Shown in pieces: positions 1 to 8,004 of a stretch of 64,000 nucleotides of DNA. The notes below the pieces were generated by a model. That model ran no database searches, had not been told where the DNA came from, and was given only the letters and a program-made list of their open reading frames with translations. Each line of letters opens with the position of its first letter. Positions within the stretch are counted from its first letter, which is position 1. The translations under genes and the position numbers were made by a program. Source of the stretch: Turneriella sp942492915 (GTDB lineage: Bacteria > Spirochaetota > Leptospiria > Turneriellales > Turneriellaceae); NCBI GenBank assembly GCA_942492915.1, contig OW818662.1, positions 3,100,001 through 3,164,000 of the forward strand. Direction: 5' to 3'.

Positions 1-873
1 CCAGATGCGCCGGGCCATGTTCTCAAAGATCTTCTGCAGCACCCCTTCGGCCACGCTAGACACAAGCTGCTGCGGCGAGATGCGAATGAGTTGAGAATCC
101 TGCGTGGTGACCGCAGTACCCATGCGGGGAGCGTCTTCGATGAACGCCATTTCGCCGAAAAGTTCGCCCGGGCCGAGCACATCGATGATAAATTCTTCAC
201 CGCGAACGATCCTCATCAGCTTGACCGAGCCTGAGAGCACGACAAATATTTCTTTGCCCATCTCGCCTTCAGAGAAGAGCATCGTGTCTTGCGGCACGAG
301 AGTTGTTTTACCCGAAAAGTCGAGCTCGCTATGGTGTTCTTTCACATCTTCAAACAGAGCCTGAGCCATTTGCAGATAAACACCCTCGTTCTGTTCTGCC
401 CACGGAATATACGCTTTCAGCGCCCGCGCCGCGTAGTGGGGTTTATCCCACTCAATGTATTTATTGGCGAGGTTATATAAAATGTCGGGCGTAATGTTAC
501 GGTCTTCGGGGGCATCGAGTTTCGAGAGGTGCAACTGTATCGTGCGTAATTCACGCGAATAGAGGCGCAGCATCTTAACAGCCAAATCGGACTGTGACTT
601 GAGATAGCTGCCGATCATCGACACGGGAATCTCGGCAACCTGCGCGTCGGTCGTCGCGTAGATGGTCACAAGAAAACGGTGCCCGGTTAGCGCAGAGACG
701 AGGCCAAAGCTGTCGCCCGCCTCGAACCGGGACAGCACCTTGTCGTTCAGGCGGTGTTCGGTATCGATCGCCAATATACCTTTACGCACAAGGTAGAAGA
801 TGCCGGGATTAGGTGCATTCTGGATAACAACGGCTGAGCCGGCTTTGTAGTCTTTGATCTTGATGTCTTGCAT
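1..873 (-). CDS. Dual cyclic-nucleotide-binding-domain protein (3' end outside window)
   Basis: The reverse strand is open without a stop from the left edge to the ATG at 873 (291 codons visible). The protein has two cNMP-binding (CAP_ED) beta-barrel modules. The first spans about residues 1-115 (GIFYLVRKG, AGDSFGLVSALTG). A helical linker with a YNLANKY(I)EW segment follows. The second starts near residue 190 (LFSEGEMGKEIFVVLSG, GPGELFGEMAFIEDAPR, with the phosphate-binding-cassette-like GEMA). It is a paralogue of the gene at 47069-48274, with the same domain order and linker type. Such proteins are thought to be cytoplasmic sensors; the ligand is not evident. A GCCGATAAT element at 887-895 would give a leader of only about 7 nt, and no Shine-Dalgarno is visible. 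Confidence 0.88.
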   Translation of the reverse strand, partial: MQDIKIKDYKAGSAVVIQNAPNPGIFYLVRKGILAIDTEHRLNDKVLSRFEAGDSFGLVSALTGHRFLVTIYATTDAQVAEIPVSMIGSYLKSQSDLAVKMLRLYSRELRTIQLHLSKLDAPEDRNITPDILYNLANKYIEWDKPHYAARALKAYIPWAEQNEGVYLQMAQALFEDVKEHHSELDFSGKTTLVPQDTMLFSEGEMGKEIFVVLSGSVKLMRIVRGEEFIIDVLGPGELFGEMAFIEDAPRMGTAVTTQDSQLIRISPQQLVSSVAEGVLQKIFENMARRIW

Positions 874-886
874 GGCGACTGTGTTT

Positions 887-895
887 ATTATCGGC
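887..895 (-). promoter_or_regulatory. Candidate -10 element GCCGATAAT for the dual cNMP protein
   Basis: On the minus strand GCCGATAAT ends 13 nt before the ATG at 873, so transcription would begin about 7 nt before the start codon. No convincing -35 hexamer is seen. The same nonamer recurs in front of other genes in this window. Confidence 0.45.
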
Positions 896-1047
896 AGAGC
901 TCGAAACAGAAGCGACCGGAAAAGGAGACCCCGGGTGACCCGCAGAACGAGAATTCTGAACCCTTAAATCAGGCGACATAACATCTTCGCGATGAAGACT
1001 GGCCTTGAACTATAGGCATAGCCTCGATAGTTGATATCAATACCACC

Positions 1048-3054
1048 ATGGCAAAACCAGCAAAAAAACCCGAAAAAAAATCTGCACCCGAGGCGAAACC
1101 CGCCGCAGCGAAGGCGAAAGCCCCCGAAGAAGCGCCAATGCACGGGCACGTTTCTGAAGAGTATAATTCCTCGAAGATACAGGTTCTCGAGGGTCTCGAG
1201 GCTGTACGCAAACGCCCCGGTATGTACATCGGCTCGACCGACCTGCCAGGCCTGCACCACATGGTCTATGAAATCGTGGACAACTGTATCGATGAAGCGA
1301 TGGCAGGCCATTGCGACACGATTGATGTCGAGATCTCTAAGGGCAATATCGTGACTGTTTCAGACAATGGTCGCGGTATTCCTGTGGATATTCACCCCAA
1401 AGTAGGGGTTTCGACCGTCGAGGTTGTTTTGACCAAACTGCACGCCGGCGGTAAATTCGGCGACGGAGCTTATAAAGTTTCGGGCGGTCTGCACGGTGTC
1501 GGTGTGTCGGTCGTCAACGCGCTTTCTGAGTGGGTCGAGGTAGATGTACACCTGAACGGAAAGCAGCACCATATTCATTTTGACCGCGGCAAAACCAGAG
1601 CTCCACTCAAGGTGAAGGGGCCAAGCAAGAAAAGGGGCACAACTGTCACATTTATGGCCGACAGCCAGATATTTGATACCCTCGACTACCGTTACGATAC
1701 TCTATCCTCACGTTTGCGCGAACTGGCATTTCTGAACAAGAACCTGAAAATTACCATTCGTGACACGCGCGAAAAAGAAGTCAAAGAACACGTTTTTCAG
1801 TACAAAGGCGGTATCGTCGAGTTCGTTAAGATGCTCACCGAGAAGAAAAACCCGCTGCAGAAAAAACCGATCTATGCCATTCAACAAAAAGACGGCATTC
1901 AGGTCGAGCTGGCGATAGAATACTGCGACACTTACTCAGAGCAGATTTTTACGTTTGCCAATGCTATCCACACGCGCGAGGGCGGCACACACCTTGAGGG
2001 TTTTCGCACGGCGTTGACACGCGCGATCAATGAGTACAAGAAGAAACTCGGCTACGACAAGAAGGTCGAAGAGCCACTGACCGGCGACGACGTGCGCGAG
2101 GGCCTCGTGCTCGTACTTTCTATTCTGATTCCCAATCCGCAGTTCGAAGGCCAAACTAAGATGAAGCTGGGTAACGGCGAGGTGAAGGGCATTGTGACTT
2201 CAGTCGTCTACGAAAAACTCTGCGAATATTTTGAAGAGAACCCGCAAGACGCGAAACGCGTGATCGAAAAGTGTATGCAGGCAGCGCTCGCGCGCATCGC
2301 GGCGCGCAAGGCGAAAGAACTCGTTCGCCGCAAAAGCGCGCTCGAAGGCGCAGGCCTGCCAGGCAAACTTGCAGACTGCAGTGCGCGCGAACCGAAAGAT
2401 TGTGAACTTTTTATCGTCGAGGGTGATTCGGCGGGTGGTTCTGCGAAACAGGGCCGCAACCGCCACTTTCAGGCAATTCTGCCTCTCAAAGGTAAAATCA
2501 CCAACGTCGAAAAGACCAAACTCGACAAGATCTTGGGTGACGGCGAAGTCGCTGCACTTATTTCGGCGATTGGCTGCGGTATCGGCGCTGAGTTTAATAT
2601 CGACAAATTGCGCTACCATAAGATTGTCATCATGACCGATGCGGATGTCGACGGTGCGCATATTCAGACGCTGCTATTGACTTTCTTCTTTCGCCACATG
2701 CCATTGCTGATCGAAAAAGGCGGCCTCTATATCGCACGCCCACCACTCTATCTCGTCTCGCAAGGCAAAGATAAGCACTACGCCTATTCGGACCAGGAGA
2801 AAGACAAGACTCTCAAAGGGTTCAAGCCAGAGGCGAAATATGTCATTCAGCGTTACAAAGGTTTGGGTGAAATGAACCCCGAACAGCTGTGGGAAACGAC
2901 GATGGACCCGGCTCGCCGTGTTCTAATGCAGGTCTCTGTCGATGACGCGGTCATCGCCGATGAAACCTTTATTATTCTGATGGGCGACGAAGTCGAACCC
3001 CGCCGCAAATTCATCGAAGAGAACGCGAAAAAAGTCGAAGAACTGGATTTGTAA
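1048..3054 (+). CDS. gyrB: DNA gyrase subunit B
   Basis: ATPase subunit of DNA gyrase, which introduces negative supercoils together with GyrA in the cytoplasm. The ORF has all GyrB landmarks. GHKL ATPase signatures are EIVDNCIDEA (about residue 77), SDNGRGIP and GGLHGVGVSVVNALS. The TOPRIM motif EGDSAGG lies near 457 and DADVDGAH near 530, followed by the C-terminal YKGLGEMNPEQLWETTMDP. At 668 residues it is the short spirochaete/Gram-positive-type GyrB without the E. coli insert. The first 35 or so residues are a Lys/Ala/Pro-rich extension before the conserved KIQVLEGLEAVRKRPGMYIG. Translation could instead begin at Met31, but the ATG at 1048 is the first good start. No dnaA, dnaN or recF neighbours are present. 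Confidence 0.97.
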   Translation: MAKPAKKPEKKSAPEAKPAAAKAKAPEEAPMHGHVSEEYNSSKIQVLEGLEAVRKRPGMYIGSTDLPGLHHMVYEIVDNCIDEAMAGHCDTIDVEISKGNIVTVSDNGRGIPVDIHPKVGVSTVEVVLTKLHAGGKFGDGAYKVSGGLHGVGVSVVNALSEWVEVDVHLNGKQHHIHFDRGKTRAPLKVKGPSKKRGTTVTFMADSQIFDTLDYRYDTLSSRLRELAFLNKNLKITIRDTREKEVKEHVFQYKGGIVEFVKMLTEKKNPLQKKPIYAIQQKDGIQVELAIEYCDTYSEQIFTFANAIHTREGGTHLEGFRTALTRAINEYKKKLGYDKKVEEPLTGDDVREGLVLVLSILIPNPQFEGQTKMKLGNGEVKGIVTSVVYEKLCEYFEENPQDAKRVIEKCMQAALARIAARKAKELVRRKSALEGAGLPGKLADCSAREPKDCELFIVEGDSAGGSAKQGRNRHFQAILPLKGKITNVEKTKLDKILGDGEVAALISAIGCGIGAEFNIDKLRYHKIVIMTDADVDGAHIQTLLLTFFFRHMPLLIEKGGLYIARPPLYLVSQGKDKHYAYSDQEKDKTLKGFKPEAKYVIQRYKGLGEMNPEQLWETTMDPARRVLMQVSVDDAVIADETFIILMGDEVEPRRKFIEENAKKVEELDL

Positions 3055-3089
3055 TCCATTTGCCTGCTGCTTCGCAGCAGGCAAATGGA
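3055..3089. terminator. Bidirectional hairpin terminator between gyrB and the PLC-like gene
   Basis: A perfect 16-bp stem (3055-3070 with 3074-3089) with a three-base TTC loop begins one base after the gyrB stop and ends 5 bp before the convergent gene's stop. The downstream tract on the + side is TCTCTATTTT. It probably ends transcription from both sides. Confidence 0.75.
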
Positions 3090-3094
3090 AGTCT

Positions 3095-4384
3095 CTATTT
3101 TATGCCTGCACGCACGTAGTTGCGCAGGTGTGAGCCTACGCCGCCCATATGAATTGTAATGACCTTGTCGAGCTCGGCGAGGGACTTTTGGTTTGCTTCG
3201 GCCAAGACATTGCCGTCTGAAAATCCTTTAAGCAGATTCGATTCGTCGATGAGTGTATCAACGCTGTCTGACACTTCGTAACTTTCATCGGTGAGTTTCT
3301 TGATGATGTAGTTCGAATCAAAAACGCCGTAGCTCTGGTCTTTCTCTACTGCCGTGACCGCTTTCAGCATTGGGTGCTCGAGGTTGTTTGCCCGGTACGC
3401 AGTCGCCAGAACGCTGTAATGGTATTCTTCGATTTGTGTATGGCGAGCCGTGATGCGATCAATCGCGTCATTCTTCGCCCCGTCGAAACCAATCATTGCC
3501 TTGGTGTTGATCCACAGCATTCCCATGGTGCCGTAGTTCGGCAGCACGCGGGCATGGTAGGGTTGCGTCAGGTCGCCGACGTAATGCAATCCCCAGCCGA
3601 GAAATCGGTATCCCCAATAGGGATGACCGGTCTTGAACGCATGGCGGGCCAGGTTCAGGTATTGATGAACGCGGTATTGTGGATACGTACGCTTCAAAAA
3701 GCCCGCAGCCATGAAGATAATGCCGGACTCATGATAATATCCGATGTGAAACGGGGCCTGCGTACCATAGTAGAGTTTAGGATTACCGAACGACTGCTTG
3801 CCAAAACCATACTGTTTTCCGAATTCTGAGTCGTTGTCTTCGAAGAGATTGATGTCGAGCCCGAAATCGGGTTCGTCACCCGCTGTTGCAACCACTTCGA
3901 CGGGCGAAACCAACTGGCCAATTTTCAAGTCATAGAAGTTATATTTGCGCTTCAGGTCTTTCTCGCCGAAAATGCTCACCGTATTCGGGTCAGATTTTTT
4001 TCCAGCCAGCGCCTGGCCCGGTACCTGCTGCAAGAAATAGCCGAGCGGTGTGCCGGGATTGACCCGCAATGCGCGCAAGAAATTGGCGCGAATGTTCGAC
4101 GCATCGCCGCCTTTAAACGCCAGAGCTTCTGGCAAAGGGGCAGCTTTCGGAAAAGCTTCTTTTGCTTCTGCTTCCATCTGCGCCATTGCGATCGCGAGAC
4201 TCGCCTGCTCTTTGGTCAGAAAATATTCGAGCTTTTCAACTTTGACCTTTGGTGCAGAAGCCAGCTCTGGAAGCACCTCAAGCGCCGCGCGGTTGAACAG
4301 GTAGTGGTTTGACCACGCAAACGCCGATTGAGTCACTATGAGAAATGCGGCAGCCATAGCCACCATCGCAGGGATTTGTTTCAT
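3095..4384 (-). CDS. Exported zinc-dependent phospholipase C / S1-P1 nuclease superfamily protein
   Basis: A signal peptide (MKQIPAMVAMAAAFLIVTQ, then SAFA) is followed directly by WSNHYLFNRAALEVL. In zinc-dependent phospholipases C the mature N-terminal Trp is itself a zinc ligand, and a Trp lies exactly at the likely cleavage site here. Near residue 265 the motif LHYVGDLTQPYHA matches the family's H-Y-x2-D-x3-P-x-H zinc/catalytic signature. The 429-residue length exceeds the classic Bacillus enzyme, with extra C-terminal helices. It is probably secreted or periplasmic; whether the substrate is phospholipid or nucleic acid cannot be decided. The start at 4384 has a purine-rich AGAGGTGAG Shine-Dalgarno. 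It converges on gyrB. Confidence 0.75.
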   Translation of the reverse strand: MKQIPAMVAMAAAFLIVTQSAFAWSNHYLFNRAALEVLPELASAPKVKVEKLEYFLTKEQASLAIAMAQMEAEAKEAFPKAAPLPEALAFKGGDASNIRANFLRALRVNPGTPLGYFLQQVPGQALAGKKSDPNTVSIFGEKDLKRKYNFYDLKIGQLVSPVEVVATAGDEPDFGLDINLFEDNDSEFGKQYGFGKQSFGNPKLYYGTQAPFHIGYYHESGIIFMAAGFLKRTYPQYRVHQYLNLARHAFKTGHPYWGYRFLGWGLHYVGDLTQPYHARVLPNYGTMGMLWINTKAMIGFDGAKNDAIDRITARHTQIEEYHYSVLATAYRANNLEHPMLKAVTAVEKDQSYGVFDSNYIIKKLTDESYEVSDSVDTLIDESNLLKGFSDGNVLAEANQKSLAELDKVITIHMGGVGSHLRNYVRAGIK

Positions 4385-4466
4385 GGCTCACCTCTCATCC
4401 CGTGAGGCTGGCAGTCAAGAATAACACCGCAGAGTAGAAATAGCTGGCGCGATTTCTATTCTGGAT

Positions 4467-4898
4467 TCATATCAATCCTTTTTCCCGCAGATAGTCGGGA
4501 AATTTTACCAGGTTTTCCATGGGCGAAAACCAGCCGTGCTCGGCACCCTCATTGAACCGCACGCCGTAGACTGTCGTGCCCAGTGACCCCTGCGCAAAGC
4601 GCACGGAGGCTTCGGGCGTCATTGTCAGAAATAGCGCATTGCCTTCAGGGTCGAGATTTTGGTTACGCGTCGCATATGCCTTTAGTTTGTCGGTATCGGT
4701 AAAAACAAGGTACCATACCTTGCCGTCGATCATCTGCGCCGAGGGGGATTTATTGACGAAACTGGTCATTGTCATGAGAAAATACCAATCTGGCTGCTTG
4801 AACAGGGCAGACCAGAGCACATCGCCCTTCGCAATATCCACCGTGCCGTCTTCGAGAAAGGTATCACGGGCGAGGGCGACAAAATCGGGGTTTTCCAT
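4467..4898 (-). CDS. SseB-like domain protein (hypothetical)
   Basis: A 143-residue soluble protein with no signal peptide. The pattern WYFLMTMTSFV ... VWYLVFTDTDKLKAYA ... ALFLTMTPEASVRFAQ resembles the SseB N-terminal domain family (small alpha/beta proteins of unknown general role). This is a motif-level resemblance only. The start codon (4898-4896) lies in one arm of the perfect inverted repeat shared with dgt, and the predicted -10 (GATAAT, 4909-4904) lies only 5 nt upstream of it. The mRNA would therefore be leaderless or nearly so. Confidence 0.6.
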   Translation of the reverse strand: MENPDFVALARDTFLEDGTVDIAKGDVLWSALFKQPDWYFLMTMTSFVNKSPSAQMIDGKVWYLVFTDTDKLKAYATRNQNLDPEGNALFLTMTPEASVRFAQGSLGTTVYGVRFNEGAEHGWFSPMENLVKFPDYLREKGLI

Positions 4899-4944
4899 GG
4901 TAAATTATCGACATCGCCTCGCGCGATGTCGATAATTTACCATG
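4896..4944. promoter_or_regulatory. Perfect palindrome acting as interlocked divergent promoters
   Basis: Two 22-nt arms (4896-4917 and 4923-4944) are exact reverse complements around a 5-nt spacer. Each arm contains the start codon of one divergent gene. Read rightward, TCGACA (4908-4913) and GATAAT (4931-4936) are separated by exactly 17 bp and the ATG starts at 4942. Read leftward the arrangement is identical by symmetry (GATAAT at 4909-4904, ATG at 4898). The -35 of each promoter overlaps the -10 of the other by two bases. Both transcripts would start at or next to the A of ATG. Confidence 0.7.
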
Positions 4945-6057
4945 ACTTCACCACTGGCCGCACAGGGAGAATATTTTGAAAGCCGCCAGTTTGCCGAAGA
5001 ATCGCACCCGCTGAGAAACGAATTCCAGAGAGACCGAGACCGGGTTGTGCACTCCAAATACTTTCGCCGCCTGGAATATAAGACACAGGTTTTTGTTAAC
5101 CATCTCGGTGACAATTTTCGCACGCGCCTGACGCATTCGATTGAAGTCGCGCAGATCGCGCGCACGGTCGCCCGGGTGTTGGGCCTGAACGAAGACCTGA
5201 CCGAAACCGTCGCTCTCGCTCACGACATGGGCCACCCACCCTTCGGTCATGCGGGTGAACGCGCGCTACACGACAAGATGCGCGGCCTCGGCGGCTTTGA
5301 TCATAACGAACAGACGCTGCGCATTGTAACTACCCTCGAAGAGCGCTATCCGAATTTTTGCGGGCTGAATCTGACGCGCGGCACTCTGGCCAGCCTGCAA
5401 AAACACAGCAGCCTGCCCAAAGACGAGACTGGTAACATCTCTCATGGTCACTGCCTCGAAGCGATGATTGTCGATATCTGCGATGAGATAGCGTACAACA
5501 ATCATGATATCGACGACGGTCTCGAGAGCGGTCACCTGACGTTACAACAGCTAGATGGAGTGAATCTCTGGCGGGAGAGTTTTGAGAGTGTCGGCAGGCA
5601 ATACCCCGCGATTAAACAGAAAATTCAAATTCGCGCGACGATTCGCCAAATTATCAACAGCATGGTTTCGAATCTGATAGAGACTTCGCAGCAGAATATC
5701 GCGGCGTCTGGGCTAAAATCGTTCGAATCCCTTCTGCAATATAATGCCGACAACAATGCCAAACCGCTAGTCGCGTTTTCAGACATCATGGATCAGCAGG
5801 TGAAAGATCTCAAACAATTTCTGTTTCGCAATCTCTACCGCCACGCAGACGTGGTGCGCATGAATGAGCGCGCCAATCAGATTATCTCGCGTATTTTTGA
5901 CTTTGTCGTCAGCGAGCCCAAAATGCTGCCGGCTGATTACCACGACCGCATCGAACAAATGGGCGTAGAACGCGTTGTGGCAGACTTTATCGCCGGCATG
6001 ACCGACCGCTATGCACTGCATTGGAACAATGAGATTTTAGGTTCGCGCGCGACCTGA
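4942..6057 (+). CDS. dgt: dGTPase-like HD-domain triphosphohydrolase
   Basis: Deoxyguanosinetriphosphate triphosphohydrolase-like enzyme (dNTP to deoxynucleoside plus triphosphate), affecting dNTP pools. HD-superfamily metal ligands are visible: RTRLTHSIEVAQ (about residue 60), HDMGHPPFGHAGE (about residue 94) and FDHNEQTLRI. The N-terminal HPLRNEFQRDRDRVVHSKYFRRLEYKTQVF is characteristic of the Dgt family. At 371 residues it matches the shorter Dgt-like class. It starts at the ATG at 4942 within the palindrome; no Shine-Dalgarno is possible if the mRNA starts there. Confidence 0.93.
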   Translation: MTSPLAAQGEYFESRQFAEESHPLRNEFQRDRDRVVHSKYFRRLEYKTQVFVNHLGDNFRTRLTHSIEVAQIARTVARVLGLNEDLTETVALAHDMGHPPFGHAGERALHDKMRGLGGFDHNEQTLRIVTTLEERYPNFCGLNLTRGTLASLQKHSSLPKDETGNISHGHCLEAMIVDICDEIAYNNHDIDDGLESGHLTLQQLDGVNLWRESFESVGRQYPAIKQKIQIRATIRQIINSMVSNLIETSQQNIAASGLKSFESLLQYNADNNAKPLVAFSDIMDQQVKDLKQFLFRNLYRHADVVRMNERANQIISRIFDFVVSEPKMLPADYHDRIEQMGVERVVADFIAGMTDRYALHWNNEILGSRAT

Positions 6058-6058
6058 A

Positions 6059-6415
6059 TCAGATCAGAAACGCAATCTTGACTGCGGTCGCGCACACGAA
6101 CAAGATAAACAGAAACAGCAGAATCTTACCAGCATCGAAAGCTGAAGACACCAGAAACGCCACCAGAAGCAACGCAAAAGCCAGCGCGGGCAGTGAAATC
6201 TGCAGCGTTCCGGCAAAATCTCTCGCTATAGCTTTGTAATCCCCGCTGCTGGCAATTTTGTAGGCCGTCATCAGCTCTGCAGAATAGAAATACGCAAGCC
6301 CAGCGAGAGTGAGCCAACCCATAATCTTGCGGCTGAGCGGCAGGCCGGCGCGAAAAGTGAGAAAGACCAGCGCGAGAGCGCCGAGAGTCAGTGCGGTTGC
6401 GATGCCTGTTGCCAT
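6059..6415 (-). CDS. Small integral membrane protein, unknown function
   Basis: 118 residues with three or four hydrophobic segments (about 5-20, 33-50, 75-92, 95-115), probably inner membrane. No family recognised. Its ATG lies inside the 3' end of pdxA (28-nt overlap), so the two are probably cotranscribed and translationally coupled. It ends one base after the convergent dgt stop. Confidence 0.6.
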   Translation of the reverse strand: MATGIATALTLGALALVFLTFRAGLPLSRKIMGWLTLAGLAYFYSAELMTAYKIASSGDYKAIARDFAGTLQISLPALAFALLLVAFLVSSAFDAGKILLFLFILFVCATAVKIAFLI

Positions 6416-7428
6416 GTCAAAGAATGCTCAAATGCAAACCGCAAACTCGCGACTACACCTGTGATGTCTACCTGTTTTGCAGCGGTCTGCGAGAATGCGG
6501 TGCCATGGTCGGGTGAAACACGCAGGCGGGGCAAACCGAGCGTTGTATTGACCCCTGCCATTCCCGCGAGCGCTTTGAACGGGATCAATCCCTGGTCATG
6601 GTAGTTCGCGAGCACGAGTGAATACTGCGAAAGCACGTGCTTCGTGAAGACGGCATCAGCGGAAACCGGCCCCTCAACCACTGCGCCCTGTTTGGCGAGC
6701 GTCTCGATACCGCGCACCACAAATTCTTCTTCGTTGCCGATGCGGCCGTTTTCACCGCAATGAGGATTCACCCCACACCAGGCCGTCTTGCCGGCTGGTT
6801 TGAATATCGCCCTGAATTGGCGTAACGCAACGGCCAGCGCAGCGATATCAATCTCATAAAGCTTTCGCGGCACAAGTGACAGTGGAATATGTTCGGTCAG
6901 GGGAATTACTGAGAACTTCTTGTGGTACATGCACATGAAGACGCGCTGCCCGAAAGCCTTTGCGAGATCGCCAGTATGGCCGTTGAAATCAATACCGGCC
7001 TTCATGATCAGCTCTTTAGAAACCGGCAATGTCACCAGCGATGATGATCCGTGCAATTGATAGAGTTTCAGCGCCTTTTGAAAAGCATGCCATGAGCGCA
7101 TGGCAACGAGCGAGTTGCTCTTGCCCGGCTCAATAGCTTTAGCTTGAGCGATGGTCAGGAAGAGCGGCTTCTTGACTTTTTTATCAGCCAGCAGGTCGTC
7201 AATTGCCTCAGGCTTTGTCGTGAAGGCAGCGACATGAAAGTATTTCTGAATGAAGGGCGCGTCGCTCGCGACAAAATCACCAACAACAACCAGCCGCTTG
7301 ATGTCGTAACGGTTATTTGCGGTCTTGGGAAATAGCCTTGGATAGCCCGAGATAACTTCTTTTAGGGCAAACCATCCCGCTCCCGCAGCATCACCCTGCG
7401 AAACAAAAACGGGCGCCGGTTTGAACAG
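6388..7428 (-). CDS. pdxA: 4-hydroxythreonine-4-phosphate dehydrogenase, PdxA family, non-canonical start
   Basis: NAD-dependent enzyme of pyridoxal-phosphate synthesis. PdxA landmarks in order are SQGDAAGAG (counterpart of the usual GDPAGIG), the metal-ligand FNGHTGDLA, GVNPHCGENGRIGNEE, LANYHDQGLIPFK and SPDHGTAF. The three metal-binding His are present. The only in-frame ATG/GTG/TTG after the upstream stop (near 7480) is the ATG at 7101, which would remove the conserved N-terminal third. The coding frame is open and conserved well before it. The best-placed start by homology is the CTG at 7428, giving 346 residues, close to the family norm of about 330. The alternative is a lost start (pseudogene or sequencing error). 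The N-terminal motif is unusually diverged. It lies 32 bp downstream of the bactofilin gene in the same direction. Confidence 0.8.
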   Translation of the reverse strand: MFKPAPVFVSQGDAAGAGWFALKEVISGYPRLFPKTANNRYDIKRLVVVGDFVASDAPFIQKYFHVAAFTTKPEAIDDLLADKKVKKPLFLTIAQAKAIEPGKSNSLVAMRSWHAFQKALKLYQLHGSSSLVTLPVSKELIMKAGIDFNGHTGDLAKAFGQRVFMCMYHKKFSVIPLTEHIPLSLVPRKLYEIDIAALAVALRQFRAIFKPAGKTAWCGVNPHCGENGRIGNEEEFVVRGIETLAKQGAVVEGPVSADAVFTKHVLSQYSLVLANYHDQGLIPFKALAGMAGVNTTLGLPRLRVSPDHGTAFSQTAAKQVDITGVVASLRFAFEHSLTWQQASQPH

Positions 7429-7460
7429 TGAGGCGATGTGCGAAGAATCCCGAAAGAGGG

Positions 7461-7919
7461 TTAACGCGCTTCTGCCTTTTCTTTATCGGGCCGGGCGCTT
7501 TTCGGAAAAAGCATGTTTTCTGTGAGGTTATCTTTCAGGTACTCTGCTTCGATCACGTCTTTAGCCGAGGCCTTGAGATCGTTGGCGATGACGCAGCGTC
7601 CTTCAAGAATCACACCGTTCTGGATAATCAGCTCGGGTGTTTTAATATCACCGAAAATTTTTGCAGTGGGCAGCAACATCACGCGGCTCTTCGCGGCGAT
7701 GTTGCCGATGATGACGCCTTCGACGAATACAGAATTCGCCGCGACGCTGGTTTTCACCTTGCCGGTTGTGCCGATGTAGAGCTGGTCTGCCTGCAGAGCG
7801 CGCCCTTCGAACTTGCCGTCTATCTTGAGGCTGCCGTTGATGTAGAAACGCCCGGTGAAATACGAATTGGTACCAATTGTTGAATTGGTTATTTCTTGTG
7901 AGCTTTTAACGAGAGCCAT
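7461..7919 (-). CDS. Bactofilin family cytoskeletal protein
   Basis: 152 residues with the bactofilin core: N-terminal NSYFTGRFYINGSLKIDGKFEG, then repeated beta-rich turns (LYIGTTGKVKTSV, VFVEGVIIGNI, MLLPTAKIFGDI, LIIQNGVILEG), and a short charged C-terminal tail (ARPDKEKAEAR). Bactofilins polymerise without nucleotide into filaments that scaffold cell-envelope or shape functions; in spirochaetes they influence helical shape. It is first in a run with pdxA and the small membrane protein. No Shine-Dalgarno stronger than a short purine stretch is visible. Confidence 0.9.
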   Translation of the reverse strand: MALVKSSQEITNSTIGTNSYFTGRFYINGSLKIDGKFEGRALQADQLYIGTTGKVKTSVAANSVFVEGVIIGNIAAKSRVMLLPTAKIFGDIKTPELIIQNGVILEGRCVIANDLKASAKDVIEAEYLKDNLTENMLFPKSARPDKEKAEAR

Positions 7920-7951
7920 GGGTTAGCCTGAATTTGCGGCGTACGCCGTCA

Positions 7952-8004
7952 TTTAAAAACCCTGATTGATCGGCGCTGCCTTTGGCAGCGCCGATCAATC
8001 AGGG
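7952..8004 (-). terminator. Rho-independent terminator of the beta-CASP gene
   Basis: A perfect 21-bp stem (7960-7980 with 7984-8004, TTT loop) is followed on the minus strand by GTTTTTAAAT. The stop codon of the upstream gene (7999-8001) is inside the stem. Confidence 0.85.

Noticed and set aside
874..1047. Possible replication origin next to gyrB
   Set aside because: No DnaA-box cluster and no dnaA/dnaN neighbours; the gap is only 174 bp.
2200..2661. 153-codon reverse ORF inside gyrB
   Set aside because: Lies entirely opposite highly conserved gyrB; composition is a codon-complement artefact.
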